Below are positions 1 through 5,175 of a stretch of DNA of 5,384 bases, piece after piece (positions within the stretch are counted from its first letter, which is position 1; each line of letters begins with the position of its first letter). This DNA is from Bacteroidota bacterium (GTDB lineage Bacteria; Bacteroidota; Bacteroidia; 2-12-FULL-35-15). The notes beneath the pieces are model-generated. The model was not told where the DNA came from. It made no database searches and saw only the letters and a program-made list of their open reading frames with translations. The stretch is taken from NCBI GenBank assembly GCA_021413595.1, contig JAIOQD010000559.1, positions 1-5,384 on the forward strand, given 5' to 3'. Made by a program: the position numbers and the translations under genes.

Positions 1-21
1 TTCGACAAAAGCTCAGGATAC

Positions 22-38
22 ATTCTTCTCTGAAGAAT
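22..38. repeat. Short perfect hairpin ATTCTTC/GAAGAAT
   Basis: A 7-bp perfect stem (22-28 with 32-38) closes a 3-base loop. Bases 28-37 are also exactly complementary to 66-75 inside the next hairpin, so the two structures could exclude one another. No gene can be assigned to bases 1-200. A plus-strand frame ends at 38-40 after only 12 codons, too little to call. Confidence 0.5.
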
Positions 39-47
39 AAATTTCAC

Positions 48-94
48 AAAAATCCTTTCCTTTCGTTCTTCAGAGGAGAACGAAAGGAAAGATT
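48..94 (-). terminator. Long hairpin, probable terminator for minus-strand transcription
   Basis: Bases 56-69 pair perfectly with 77-90 (14 bp). The stem extends through 51-54 with 91-94 around one bulged base, and the apex is a small loop. Read on the minus strand, the stem is followed by five T residues (52-48), as in an intrinsic terminator. On the plus strand no T run follows. The gene it would serve is unclear, because the cold-shock gene already has its own terminator at 201-240. A weaker hairpin, 113-119 with 124-130, lies between them. Confidence 0.45.
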
Positions 95-200
95 GAAATG
101 AAAAGCCCGGCTCTTTCTTGTTTAAGAAAGGGGAACGCCCAAATGAAACTTTAGGAATATTTATAAATATCTAATAATCATGAACTAGATCCACCCCTTT

Positions 201-240
201 AAAACGAAAAAAGCCCCGATCTTAATAGAACGGGACTTTT
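201..240 (-). terminator. Rho-independent terminator of the cold-shock gene
   Basis: On the minus strand AAAAGTCCCG (240-231) pairs with CGGGGCTTTT (218-209) across ten positions with one G-T wobble, around a 12-base loop. A run of six T residues (212-207) and further T-rich sequence follow. It starts 24 bases after the cold-shock stop codon, the expected position. The arms also carry four T on the plus strand, so it could act in both directions. Confidence 0.8.
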
Positions 241-264
241 CTGGTAAATTATAAATGAATATAA

Positions 265-456
265 TTATGCTAATTTTACATTTACAGCATTTAAACCTTT
301 TTTACCTTCTTGTACTTCGAAAACTACCTCGTCATTTTGACGGATTTCTTCTTTCAAGCCAGACACGTGTACAAAAAACTCTTCTCCAGAATCATTTGCC
401 TTAATGAATCCAAATCCTTTTGTTTCATTAAAAAACTTTACAGTTCCATTTTTCAT
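265..456 (-). CDS. Cold-shock domain protein, CspA family
   Basis: This 63-residue protein is essentially one cold-shock domain, an OB-fold that binds single-stranded RNA and DNA and acts in the cytoplasm as an RNA chaperone. The RNP1 motif KGFGFI is at residues 13-18 and RNP2, FFVHVS, at 27-32. The N-terminal strand reads GTVKFFNETKGFG, the usual family opening, with KFFN where many relatives have KWFN. The length is slightly under the usual 65-70 residues, but the domain is complete through the last strand (NAVNVKLA). The gene is monocistronic: promoter motif at 489-496, terminator at 201-240. The start ATG has only AT-rich sequence before it, normal for Bacteroidota. Family assignment is firm; cold induction cannot be read from sequence. 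The inferred leader is only about 25 bases, unlike the long thermosensing leader of E. coli cspA. Confidence 0.96.
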   Translation of the reverse strand: MKNGTVKFFNETKGFGFIKANDSGEEFFVHVSGLKEEIRQNDEVVFEVQEGKKGLNAVNVKLA

Positions 457-488
457 TTTAATAATAATTGTTTTGATTAATAATACTG

Positions 489-496
489 CAAAGATA
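489..496 (-). promoter_or_regulatory. Promoter -7 element of the cold-shock gene
   Basis: The minus strand reads TATCTTTG, an exact match to the Bacteroidota -7 consensus TAnnTTTG, about 32 bases upstream of the cold-shock ATG. A TTG triplet at 522-520, 23 bases further upstream, is the best -33 candidate, though the spacing is a little long. Confidence 0.65.
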
Positions 497-499
497 AAC

Positions 500-677
500 T
501 AAAAAAATGAAATGAGCAGCAATTCTTAGCTATTTATTCGCCAAATTAATGAAAAAACTATTAAAGCGCCTATAAACAGGGCTTGTTCTGAAACGACAAA
601 AAAGCACATTTTTCATTCTTTTTTAAAATTTTGCCCGATTTTGATCTTTTTTATACAAAAATCACTTGCTTCCACCT
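500..677. other. AT-rich intergenic stretch with no recognisable feature
   Basis: Between the cold-shock promoter and the palindrome at 678-838 I see no ORF of note, no tRNA-like fold and no convincing terminator. The stretch is T- and A-rich, with many short homopolymers on both strands. Confidence 0.4.
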
Positions 678-838
678 AGGCATTGAAATGAAATAAACTA
701 TACATTTTGACTTGTACTTTTGCCCTTTTTCCGCGTTGCAAAAACTTTAAATAGCTATGGCTATTTGCAGTTTTCGCGCCTTGAAAAAGAACAAAATTAC
801 TGCGTCAATTCTGTACACTTTATTTCATATCAAAGCCT
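678..838. repeat. 161-bp imperfect palindrome, MITE-like intergenic element
   Basis: The two halves are inverted copies, roughly 80 percent identical by eye, meeting at AAATAGC-TATG-GCTATTT (749-766). The left arm begins AGGC, then TTGAAATG (683-690). The right arm on the minus strand begins AGGC, then TTGATATG (833-826). Both continue through shared blocks ATGAAATAAA, TACA, TTGAC, CTTTTT and AAATAGC. Whole-length inverted symmetry with no ORF fits a miniature mobile or REP-like element. It directly follows the TPR gene and contains its stop codon (TGA, 832-830), so it may also serve as a large transcript-end hairpin. No target duplication is evident. Confidence 0.75.
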
Positions 839-1861
839 TAATTCTTTCAATGCTATTTGTGCCGGCTCAAACTTCGGATCAATATCCAAACAAGCCTGAA
901 AATCTATTGCTGCTTGCTTAACATCACCTTTAGATTGATAACAAACACCGCGTCCATAATAGGCTTGTACATACTTAGGAGCAATATGTATGGCTTCTGT
1001 AAAATGGCTGATTGCAAGGTCATACTTTTTAAAATTCACCAACTGTATTACCCCACTATTATAATGGGCATTTTTATTGCTTGGATCAATTTGTATGAGA
1101 TTGGAATAGGTTTCCAATGCGTTGGTCCATTGTGCCATATCTTGATAGCATTTTCCTAAATTATACCAGGCCTCTGTACTATTACCATTTATTCGAAGGG
1201 CATTTTTATAATACTGTATCGCTAATGGATTTTTTTGCGCTGCACATAATATCCCTAATTGAATATATGCATTATAAAATTGCTGATCCTGTTCCACAGC
1301 CGTTTGCATACTTGAGATCGCTTTGGCAGTATCCTTCAGCTCCTTATAATTCATTCCTTTCATGAAATACGCCTTTGCATTGTACTGATTTACCTTCAAA
1401 GCCATATTAATATATTTCATCGATTGCTCATTTTTACGAACGTATAAATACAACTCGGCTAATTTGAGCATTGCATCTACATTTTTACTATCAAGACTGA
1501 TACATTTTTCCAATGCTATTTTGGCATCTCCGGTTCGGTTGGTAACAAAATAAAGATCCGAAAGTGTTATAAAATATTCTGCTTTTGAACTGTCAATTTT
1601 CAGCGCTTTTGTCATATCGCCAAAGCTTTCATTGTATTTTCTTTTATCAAAATAATACTTAGCACGTTTATGGTATAGATCGGCATTATCGGGTTGCTCA
1701 AGTAATTGAGCAGTCAGTTGTTTCAACTCTTCGGGAGTATTTTGAGAAGTTGAATCCGCTTTTTTTGTTTCGGAAATGGTGTTATCCCTCCCACAAGATG
1801 TTAGGATAGTTATACCGATCAAAACTGATGATAAAAAATAAAAAAATGATCTGATTTTCAT
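830..1861 (-). CDS. TPR-repeat lipoprotein
   Basis: I place the start at ATG 1861 (343 residues), not the ATG 27 bases upstream. The later start gives a clean lipoprotein signal peptide: basic MKIR, a hydrophobic core, and the lipobox LTSC with the acylated Cys at residue 23. The earlier start would also lie upstream of the promoter motif at 1866-1873. After a Ser/Thr/Lys-rich linker (about 24-55), about eight tetratricopeptide repeats of 34-35 residues fill the rest, with the signature small and aromatic positions (for example AWYNLGKCYQDM, AYYGRGVCYQSKGD). TPR arrays are protein-protein docking solenoids, so the likely role is a membrane-anchored scaffold facing the periplasm, or outward in the outer membrane. 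The partner is unknown. The gene is its own unit downstream of recA. The stop codon lies inside the palindrome at 678-838. Class is certain; function is not. Confidence 0.92.
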   Translation of the reverse strand: MKIRSFFYFLSSVLIGITILTSCGRDNTISETKKADSTSQNTPEELKQLTAQLLEQPDNADLYHKRAKYYFDKRKYNESFGDMTKALKIDSSKAEYFITLSDLYFVTNRTGDAKIALEKCISLDSKNVDAMLKLAELYLYVRKNEQSMKYINMALKVNQYNAKAYFMKGMNYKELKDTAKAISSMQTAVEQDQQFYNAYIQLGILCAAQKNPLAIQYYKNALRINGNSTEAWYNLGKCYQDMAQWTNALETYSNLIQIDPSNKNAHYNSGVIQLVNFKKYDLAISHFTEAIHIAPKYVQAYYGRGVCYQSKGDVKQAAIDFQACLDIDPKFEPAQIALKELRL

Positions 1862-1865
1862 ATAA

Positions 1866-1873
1866 CAAAAGTA
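1866..1873 (-). promoter_or_regulatory. Promoter -7 element of the TPR lipoprotein gene
   Basis: The minus strand reads TACTTTTG, an exact TAnnTTTG match ending only four bases before the preferred ATG at 1861. If used, the transcript would begin at or next to the ATG, so it would be leaderless or nearly so. No clear -33 TTTG is visible; the expected place is occupied by the recA terminator stem. Confidence 0.55.
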
Positions 1874-1933
1874 AATAAAAAATGTCATCTCTTTTAGTAA
1901 TGTATTATATACACTGCTTATAGAGATGACATT
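1874..1933 (-). terminator. Rho-independent terminator of recA
   Basis: On the minus strand AATGTCATCTCT (1933-1922) is perfectly complementary to AGAGATGACATT (1892-1881). The space between is itself an imperfect palindrome (TGTAT/ATACA core, 1901-1913), so the whole 53 bases can fold into one long stem. TTTTATTT follows directly. It lies 69 bases past the recA stop and runs straight into the next promoter. Confidence 0.82.
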
Positions 1934-1954
1934 ATAAAAGTATTATTTATTTCC

Positions 1955-1996
1955 ACATCCCTCCTCCCCTCTCCAACTGAAGAGAGGCCTGGGTGA
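1955..1996. repeat. Pyrimidine/purine-rich hairpin resembling a dispersed Bacteroidota intergenic repeat
   Basis: CCTCTC (1968-1973) pairs with GAGAGG (1982-1987) inside an unusually GC-rich patch for this window. The pattern, roughly CCCTCTCC..GAGAGG..TGGGTGAG, resembles short repeats often scattered between genes in Bacteroidota. That resemblance is from memory and is not proven here. It sits just past the recA stop codon. Confidence 0.4.
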
Positions 1997-2001
1997 GATA
2001 T

Positions 2002-3081
2002 TTATTTAGCAGCAACTAATTCAAGTGCTACTTCAGTTCCGCTGTTTAATGCTTCTCTGATCTTGAATTCAATTTCTTCCGTTAAATCAGGATTATCATT
2101 AAATAAGGACTTCACAGAATCACGTCCCTGACCTAATTTAGTCTCACCGTAACTGAACCATGAACCGCTTTTTTTGATAATATTGTTTTCTACACCTAAG
2201 TCAACGATCTCACCTACTTTAGAGATCCCTTCGCCATACATGATGTCAAATTCCGCCTGACGGAAAGGAGGAGCTACTTTATTTTTAACAACTTTAACAC
2301 GTGTACGGTTCCCTACCACAGCATCGCCATCTTTAATTTGTCCGATTCTGCGAATATCCAAACGTACAGAAGCATAGAATTTTAGAGCGTTACCACCTGT
2401 TGTAGTTTCAGGATTACCAAACATTACACCAATTTTTTCACGTAATTGATTGATAAAAATACAGCAACATCCTGTTTTGCTTATCGTTCCTGTTAATTTA
2501 CGCAACGCCTGAGACATTAAACGAGCATGTAAACCCATTTTTGAATCGCCCATTTCTCCTTCAATCTCACTTTTAGGAACCAATGCAGCTACGGAGTCAA
2601 TTACAATAATGTCGATGGCTCCGGAACGAATCAAATTTTCAGCAATTTCTAATGCTTGCTCACCATTGTCGGGTTGAGATATTAATAGATTTTCTGTATC
2701 CACGCCTAATTTTTCAGCATACGTGCGGTCAAATGCGTGCTCCGCATCAATAAAAGCAGCAATACCACCTGCTTTTTGCACTTCAGCAATAGCGTGTAAT
2801 GTTAAAGTTGTTTTACCGGATGATTCCGGACCATAAATTTCAATTACTCTGCCTTTAGGTAAACCACCTATGCCTAAAGCAATATCCAATGATAAAGATC
2901 CTGTAGGAATTACTTCTATGTTTTCAGCCGGTTTATCCCCCATTTTCATGATGGAACCTTTACCATACGTTTTCTCTAATTTATCGAGTGTAAGTTGCAA
3001 GGCTTTTAATTTTTCCTTGTTGATCTCTTTTGCTTTATCAGCAACTTTAGTCCCTTTTGCTTCTTTGGTTTCTTTGCTCAT
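2002..3081 (-). CDS. recA: Recombinase RecA
   Basis: RecA forms ATP-dependent filaments on single-stranded DNA, drives homologous pairing and strand exchange, and promotes LexA-type cleavage in species that have it. The 359-residue protein is full length. Residues sit 18 later than in E. coli because of a longer Lys-rich N-terminus. Walker A GPESSGKT is at 84-91, the catalytic Glu in IDAEHAFD is E114, Walker B VIDSVAAL has D162, and the sensor Gln in INQLREK is Q212. Loop L2 carries [13 protein letters not shown] (218-230), and the interface lysines K266 and K268 lie in RVKVVKNK. The C-terminus ends [10 protein letters not shown] and lacks the acidic tail of the E. coli protein. Three consecutive Cys (205-207) precede IFINQ. 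The start follows AT-rich sequence with no Shine-Dalgarno. I found neither an SOS box nor a TAnnTTTG promoter upstream. The region before the ATG is a decayed BRO-N gene, so the recA promoter must lie in or near that relic. Confidence 0.99.
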   Translation of the reverse strand: MSKETKEAKGTKVADKAKEINKEKLKALQLTLDKLEKTYGKGSIMKMGDKPAENIEVIPTGSLSLDIALGIGGLPKGRVIEIYGPESSGKTTLTLHAIAEVQKAGGIAAFIDAEHAFDRTYAEKLGVDTENLLISQPDNGEQALEIAENLIRSGAIDIIVIDSVAALVPKSEIEGEMGDSKMGLHARLMSQALRKLTGTISKTGCCCIFINQLREKIGVMFGNPETTTGGNALKFYASVRLDIRRIGQIKDGDAVVGNRTRVKVVKNKVAPPFRQAEFDIMYGEGISKVGEIVDLGVENNIIKKSGSWFSYGETKLGQGRDSVKSLFNDNPDLTEEIEFKIREALNSGTEVALELVAAK

Positions 3082-3133
3082 TTTATTTGGTTTTATATTG
3101 TTGAATTAATTGTTTTTTTTTATATCGATTTAT

Positions 3134-3284
3134 TAAAAGTTTTTCGGTATCAGCTACATCGGTCAGATAAAATTTACCATCGGCCGACTCCATTTTCAGT
3201 TGACTACAATCTGTAGCCAACTGACTACCCTCCGCTTTTAGCCTTGCTTTTTAAGAGACTCCAATATTTTCTTGAATTAGGACA
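3134..3284 (-). pseudogene. Decayed fragment of a BRO-N / phage-antirepressor-type protein
   Basis: Translating the minus strand in two frames recovers a recognisable stretch. Bases 3281-3249 give PNSRKYWSLLK. Bases 3244-3134 give RLKAEGSQLATDC, then SQLKMESADGKFYLTDVADTEKLL. This matches my recollection of BRO-N domain proteins (family pattern: RKYWSvLKtRLkaEG, TnC, QLKm, ADGK, TDVADTEqLLRLIQSIPSPKAEP). The frames join if one base is removed near 3246-3248, which would restore an LKTRLKAEG-like sequence. Homology stops at about 3134, where LLRLIQS would be expected. The remaining frame runs on without homology to a stop at 3083-3085, one base before the recA ATG. The N-terminal part is missing. 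Such proteins occur in phages and mobile regions, so this is probably the scar of a lost element. Its first bases overlap the end of the next ORF in another frame. Confidence 0.68.
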
Positions 3285-4111
3285 CTTGATACGATGCACA
3301 AAACTTCATTTAAGCACTGAAACTGCTTTTTTTCCAAACGCCCGTTATGCCTATTGCTTATCGTCATTTTATTAATTTCTCCCAAATTATTGTTGCGATT
3401 GTCGAGCCTATGACACCCAATATTATTGCAACAACTGATGAAATAATTATTGCCAAATATTGGTCTGCGTTTTATAAAGTCCGTAAGTTGGTAATAAAGT
3501 CCCTTTTTTATTTTCTTAAGTTCACCTTGTACTTTGTCGATTACTTCCTTTTCAATTTTATATTTTGGTGTCGTTGTTAAATTTTCTACACAAGAATGAC
3601 AAAGTTGTGGTCCATTTAATGAATATACTACATCAGTCTTTACGCCATTCATGTCAAATATGCAACCTCGTGTCTCGTCATGTGTAAAGTTTGTATCTTC
3701 GGTCATTAACGGCATTCTATTTCCATACCTTCTGTAAACGAACGCAACAGAGTACAAAACACGAAAAAGTAAATTCTCTAAAGGGATATTGTCAAATTTT
3801 AAAATTTCCGTCATCGTGGAGTATGTCATACAAACTCTGTTATCCGCAAACCTTCGAGCAAAGTAATTGGATTGTAAAGGAACATTTGTCACCGCTAGAA
3901 GAATGTCGGCTCCGTCCCTTGAAGGTAATTGTTCTTCAATATTTTCGTCTAAAAACTCCCAATATGCCCCGTCAGAATTACCAACAATAGCAACCGTATT
4001 TATTGGCTTCATTATTTCAAATAACTCAGACTGCCATTTAACAATTTTGTCGATGTCAATGGAGTGAGGAATGTGTCCTAAAAAAACTATTTTGATTTTT
4101 ACTTTACTCAT
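3251..4111 (-). CDS. Unrecognised protein, probably frameshifted; original form had a C-terminal membrane anchor
   Basis: The open frame encodes 286 residues, and I do not recognise the family. Residues 1-130 look like an alpha/beta domain: strand-like IKIVFLG and TVAIVGN, then DILLAVTNVPL and ARRFADNRVCMTYS. Residues 141-174 hold a dense conserved-looking block, FTHDETRGCIFDMNG followed by CHSC, where H144, C150, C171 and C174 could bind metal. A charged helix (185-204) leads to YYQLTDFIKRRPI at 206-218. After 218 the frame turns into low-complexity N/R/C-rich sequence. The neighbouring frame instead reads LAIIISSVVAIILG, then VIGSTIATIIWEKLIK and a stop at 3364-3366. That is a textbook transmembrane helix, giving a 248-residue tail-anchored protein. 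One extra A among 3455-3457 explains the switch. The ATG lies 23 bases past the attC-like core at 4134-4140, typical of a cassette gene, and no separate promoter is visible. Confidence 0.75.
   Translation of the reverse strand: MSKVKIKIVFLGHIPHSIDIDKIVKWQSELFEIMKPINTVAIVGNSDGAYWEFLDENIEEQLPSRDGADILLAVTNVPLQSNYFARRFADNRVCMTYSTMTEILKFDNIPLENLLFRVLYSVAFVYRRYGNRMPLMTEDTNFTHDETRGCIFDMNGVKTDVVYSLNGPQLCHSCVENLTTTPKYKIEKEVIDKVQGELKKIKKGLYYQLTDFIKRRPIFGNNYFISCCNNIGCHRLDNRNNNLGEINKMTISNRHNGRLEKKQFQCLNEVLCIVSSVLIQENIGVS
3290..3350 (-). other. Possible degenerate or truncated attC half site after the unknown gene
   Basis: The minus strand carries GCATAAC (3350-3344), 13 bases past the reconstructed stop (3364-3366) of the unknown gene. 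This is the same seven bases that start the attC-like site at 4317. A short AAGCA/TGCTT stem and the sequence GTTTTGTGC follow within about 55 bases, but no perfect GTTATGC partner exists before the BRO-N relic begins. It may be half of a cassette site left after rearrangement, or chance. Confidence 0.35.
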
Positions 4112-4133
4112 TCTTGTCGGTCTTTAGTTTTGG

Positions 4134-4317
4134 GCATAACGATTAGCTAAGCGAATAGGCCGATTTCGTAAACGAAATTATAAAATTACAAGTGGCAAAA
4201 ACAAATAAAAAATAAATTTATGCCACTGTGAAATGTTTTTGCCACGACCGATTTTCATTGCGAACTTAAGTGACGAATGCTACTATAAACGGCCTTTTTG
4301 CTTAGGTGATGTTATGC
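4134..4317 (-). repeat. attC-like integron cassette recombination site, 184 bp
   Basis: The outer arms are imperfect inverted repeats. GCATAAC (4134-4140) pairs with GTTATGC (4311-4317), CTAAGC (4147-4152) with GCTTAG (4300-4305), and GGCCG (4158-4162) with CGGCC (4290-4294). Unpaired spacers separate the blocks, the R-box/L-box architecture of attC. The central part folds further: ATTTCG/CGAAAT (4163-4178), and GTGGCAAAAACA (4192-4203) with TGTTTTTGCCAC (4234-4245). It sits immediately after higA and just before the next gene, all in one orientation, as expected for cassettes. The R boxes do not match the canonical RYYYAAC/GTTRRRY exactly (A and T at internal positions), and the site is long for attC. 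No integrase gene is in the window. Confidence 0.62.
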
Positions 4318-4331
4318 GTTCGCCTTTTCTT

Positions 4332-4658
4332 TCACACAAGTTGTAAATATTGTTTTTCAAGTGTTACATTAAAATGAATTTCGGCTTTTAGTGCTTTAAA
4401 AACTTTCAATATTGTGTCAATTGTTGCACTGTTGGTACTGCTTTCAAGTTTAGAAATTTGAGCTTTCTGCACACCCACCAGTTGTCCTAGTTGTTCTTGT
4501 GTCAAATTGCGCTCTTGTCTTGCCGTTTTAATCATTTTTCCAAGAACTTCCATACGAAGCTCGTATTCGTATTCGTCTCTGTCCGCTTTACCAACTTTCC
4601 CAATATACTTGTCTTTCATTTCGGCAAGTGAATATGATTTGATTGCTGTCTTTGCCAT
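4332..4658 (-). CDS. higA: HigA-type antitoxin, XRE/HTH-3 family
   Basis: This is the antitoxin of a toxin-first (higBA) type II module. It should bind and neutralise HigB and repress the operon by binding upstream DNA. The preferred start (ATG 4658, MAKTAIKSY, 108 residues) lies four bases after the HigB stop. An upstream in-frame ATG at 4685 would add nine residues and overlap higB by 23 bases. An N-terminal helical, charged arm (about 10-38) precedes the Cro/C1-type helix-turn-helix at about 40-90: LGKMIKTARQERNLTQEQLG, then QLVGVQKAQISKLES. The LTQEQLG helix and the ISKLE recognition-helix end are typical of XRE proteins. The tail HFNVTLEKQYLQ is typical of HigA-like antitoxins. The likely binding site is the palindrome at 5037-5056. 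The gene ends 15 bases before the attC-like core. Assignment is strong; which start is used is less certain. Confidence 0.9.
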   Translation of the reverse strand: MAKTAIKSYSLAEMKDKYIGKVGKADRDEYEYELRMEVLGKMIKTARQERNLTQEQLGQLVGVQKAQISKLESSTNSATIDTILKVFKALKAEIHFNVTLEKQYLQLV

Positions 4659-4662
4659 GATT

Positions 4663-5004
4663 TTATTTTTTAGATTTGTTTTCAAAATATTTCGTTCTGA
4701 TTTTCATTGCTCTTTCAATTTCGTTTGAAGGTACTTTGTCTACTTTTTTAATGAAACCGTGTGTTGCCAATACGAAAGTTTCTTCTTTATCGGTTTTGTC
4801 CCAAAACGCAAGTAATCTTATTTGAAGTCCGCCAAATTTTGTTCTAAATTCCCAAATGTCCTTTTGCAATTTTTTGAAAAGTCTAGGGTCGTTTGTCTGC
4901 TCGACAAGGTCAATGTTGTAAAACACTTTTCTTGCTTCTTTTGTGTCAAGAGTGGCAATAAATTTGTCGGCTTCTTCTAAGAATCTAGTTTGAAAGTACT
5001 GCAT
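4663..5004 (-). CDS. higB: HigB-type toxin, RelE/ParE superfamily (gp49-like)
   Basis: The 113-residue protein has the fold signature of gp49-like HigB toxins of the RelE superfamily, which are generally ribosome-dependent mRNA endonucleases. Visible landmarks are the N-terminal FLEEADKFIATLD helix, KKLQKDIWEFRTKF at about 44-57, the strand GLQIRLLAFWD (59-69) and the closing strand VLATHGFIKKVDKVP (78-92), followed by a C-terminal helix EIERAMKIRTKYF. Basic residues R54, R63, K86 and K87 lie where RelE-family toxins keep RNA-binding and catalytic side chains, though exact catalytic roles cannot be fixed by eye. The gene is first in the operon, 4 bases ahead of the preferred higA start, so the two are translationally close. 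A TAnnTTTG promoter (5024-5031) gives a leader of roughly 15 bases. Nothing suggests truncation. Confidence 0.92.
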   Translation of the reverse strand: MQYFQTRFLEEADKFIATLDTKEARKVFYNIDLVEQTNDPRLFKKLQKDIWEFRTKFGGLQIRLLAFWDKTDKEETFVLATHGFIKKVDKVPSNEIERAMKIRTKYFENKSKK

Positions 5005-5023
5005 ACAATTAAAATTGTTTCTA

Positions 5024-5031
5024 CAAAGATA
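5024..5031 (-). promoter_or_regulatory. Promoter -7 element of higBA
   Basis: The minus strand reads TATCTTTG, an exact TAnnTTTG match 19 bases before the higB ATG. No TTTG -33 element is visible at the expected distance; that area is covered by the operator palindrome. Confidence 0.72.
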
Positions 5032-5036
5032 CTAAA

Positions 5037-5056
5037 AGTTTCTAAATTTAGAAACT
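5037..5056. promoter_or_regulatory. Operator palindrome of higBA, probable HigA binding site
   Basis: AGTTTCTAAA-TTTAGAAACT is a perfect 20-bp palindrome starting five bases upstream of the -7 element, over the expected -33 region. A further half site GTTTCTA lies at 5017-5023, exactly 21 bases from the matching half site at 5038-5044. The position fits HigA/HigBA autorepression by blocking polymerase. Confidence 0.75.
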
Positions 5057-5107
5057 GATTTCAATAAAATATTTGATTATGATGATAGCTGCTTTTTTTA
5101 AGGTGAC

Positions 5108-5114
5108 GCATAAC
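5108..5114 (-). other. GTTATGC core at the upstream boundary of the higBA cassette
   Basis: The minus strand reads ATGTTATGCGT (5116-5106, core 5114-5108). On the plus strand the same 11 bases, except for the last position pair, recur at 4309-4319. In an integron reading this is the R' core of the preceding site, and the higBA cassette would start here. No matching GCATAAC further upstream is visible, so the rest of a preceding attC is absent or degenerate. Confidence 0.45.
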
Positions 5115-5175
5115 ATGTTTATAGATGCAACATTATTTCCTAGTACAAAGATGAAATCAATTCCCGAATTGTTAT

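Noticed and set aside
1..40. End of a plus-strand gene (12 codons to TAA at 38-40)
   Set aside because: It is too short to support by composition or homology, and another frame also stops nearby.
857..1365. Plus-strand open frames of about 80-100 codons across the TPR gene
   Set aside because: They lie wholly inside the well-supported minus-strand TPR gene, show no family features and have no promoter. They are antisense shadows.
1862..1888. Longer TPR start at ATG 1888
   Set aside because: It would put MTFFIYFCY ahead of a complete lipoprotein signal peptide and place the start upstream of the promoter motif.
3196..3224. 13-bp-arm inverted repeat (TCAGTTG...CAACTGA) as a recA operator
   Set aside because: It falls inside the BRO-N relic, where it encodes the ordinary family peptide SQLATDCSQLK, so the symmetry is probably coincidental.
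3347..4067. Plus-strand open frames opposite the unknown gene
   Set aside because: They are antisense to a frame with protein-like composition, and none shows a recognisable motif.
5146..5153. Another promoter -7 element (minus strand CATCTTTG)
   Set aside because: The first base breaks the consensus, no -33 is present, and no start codon follows before the cassette core.
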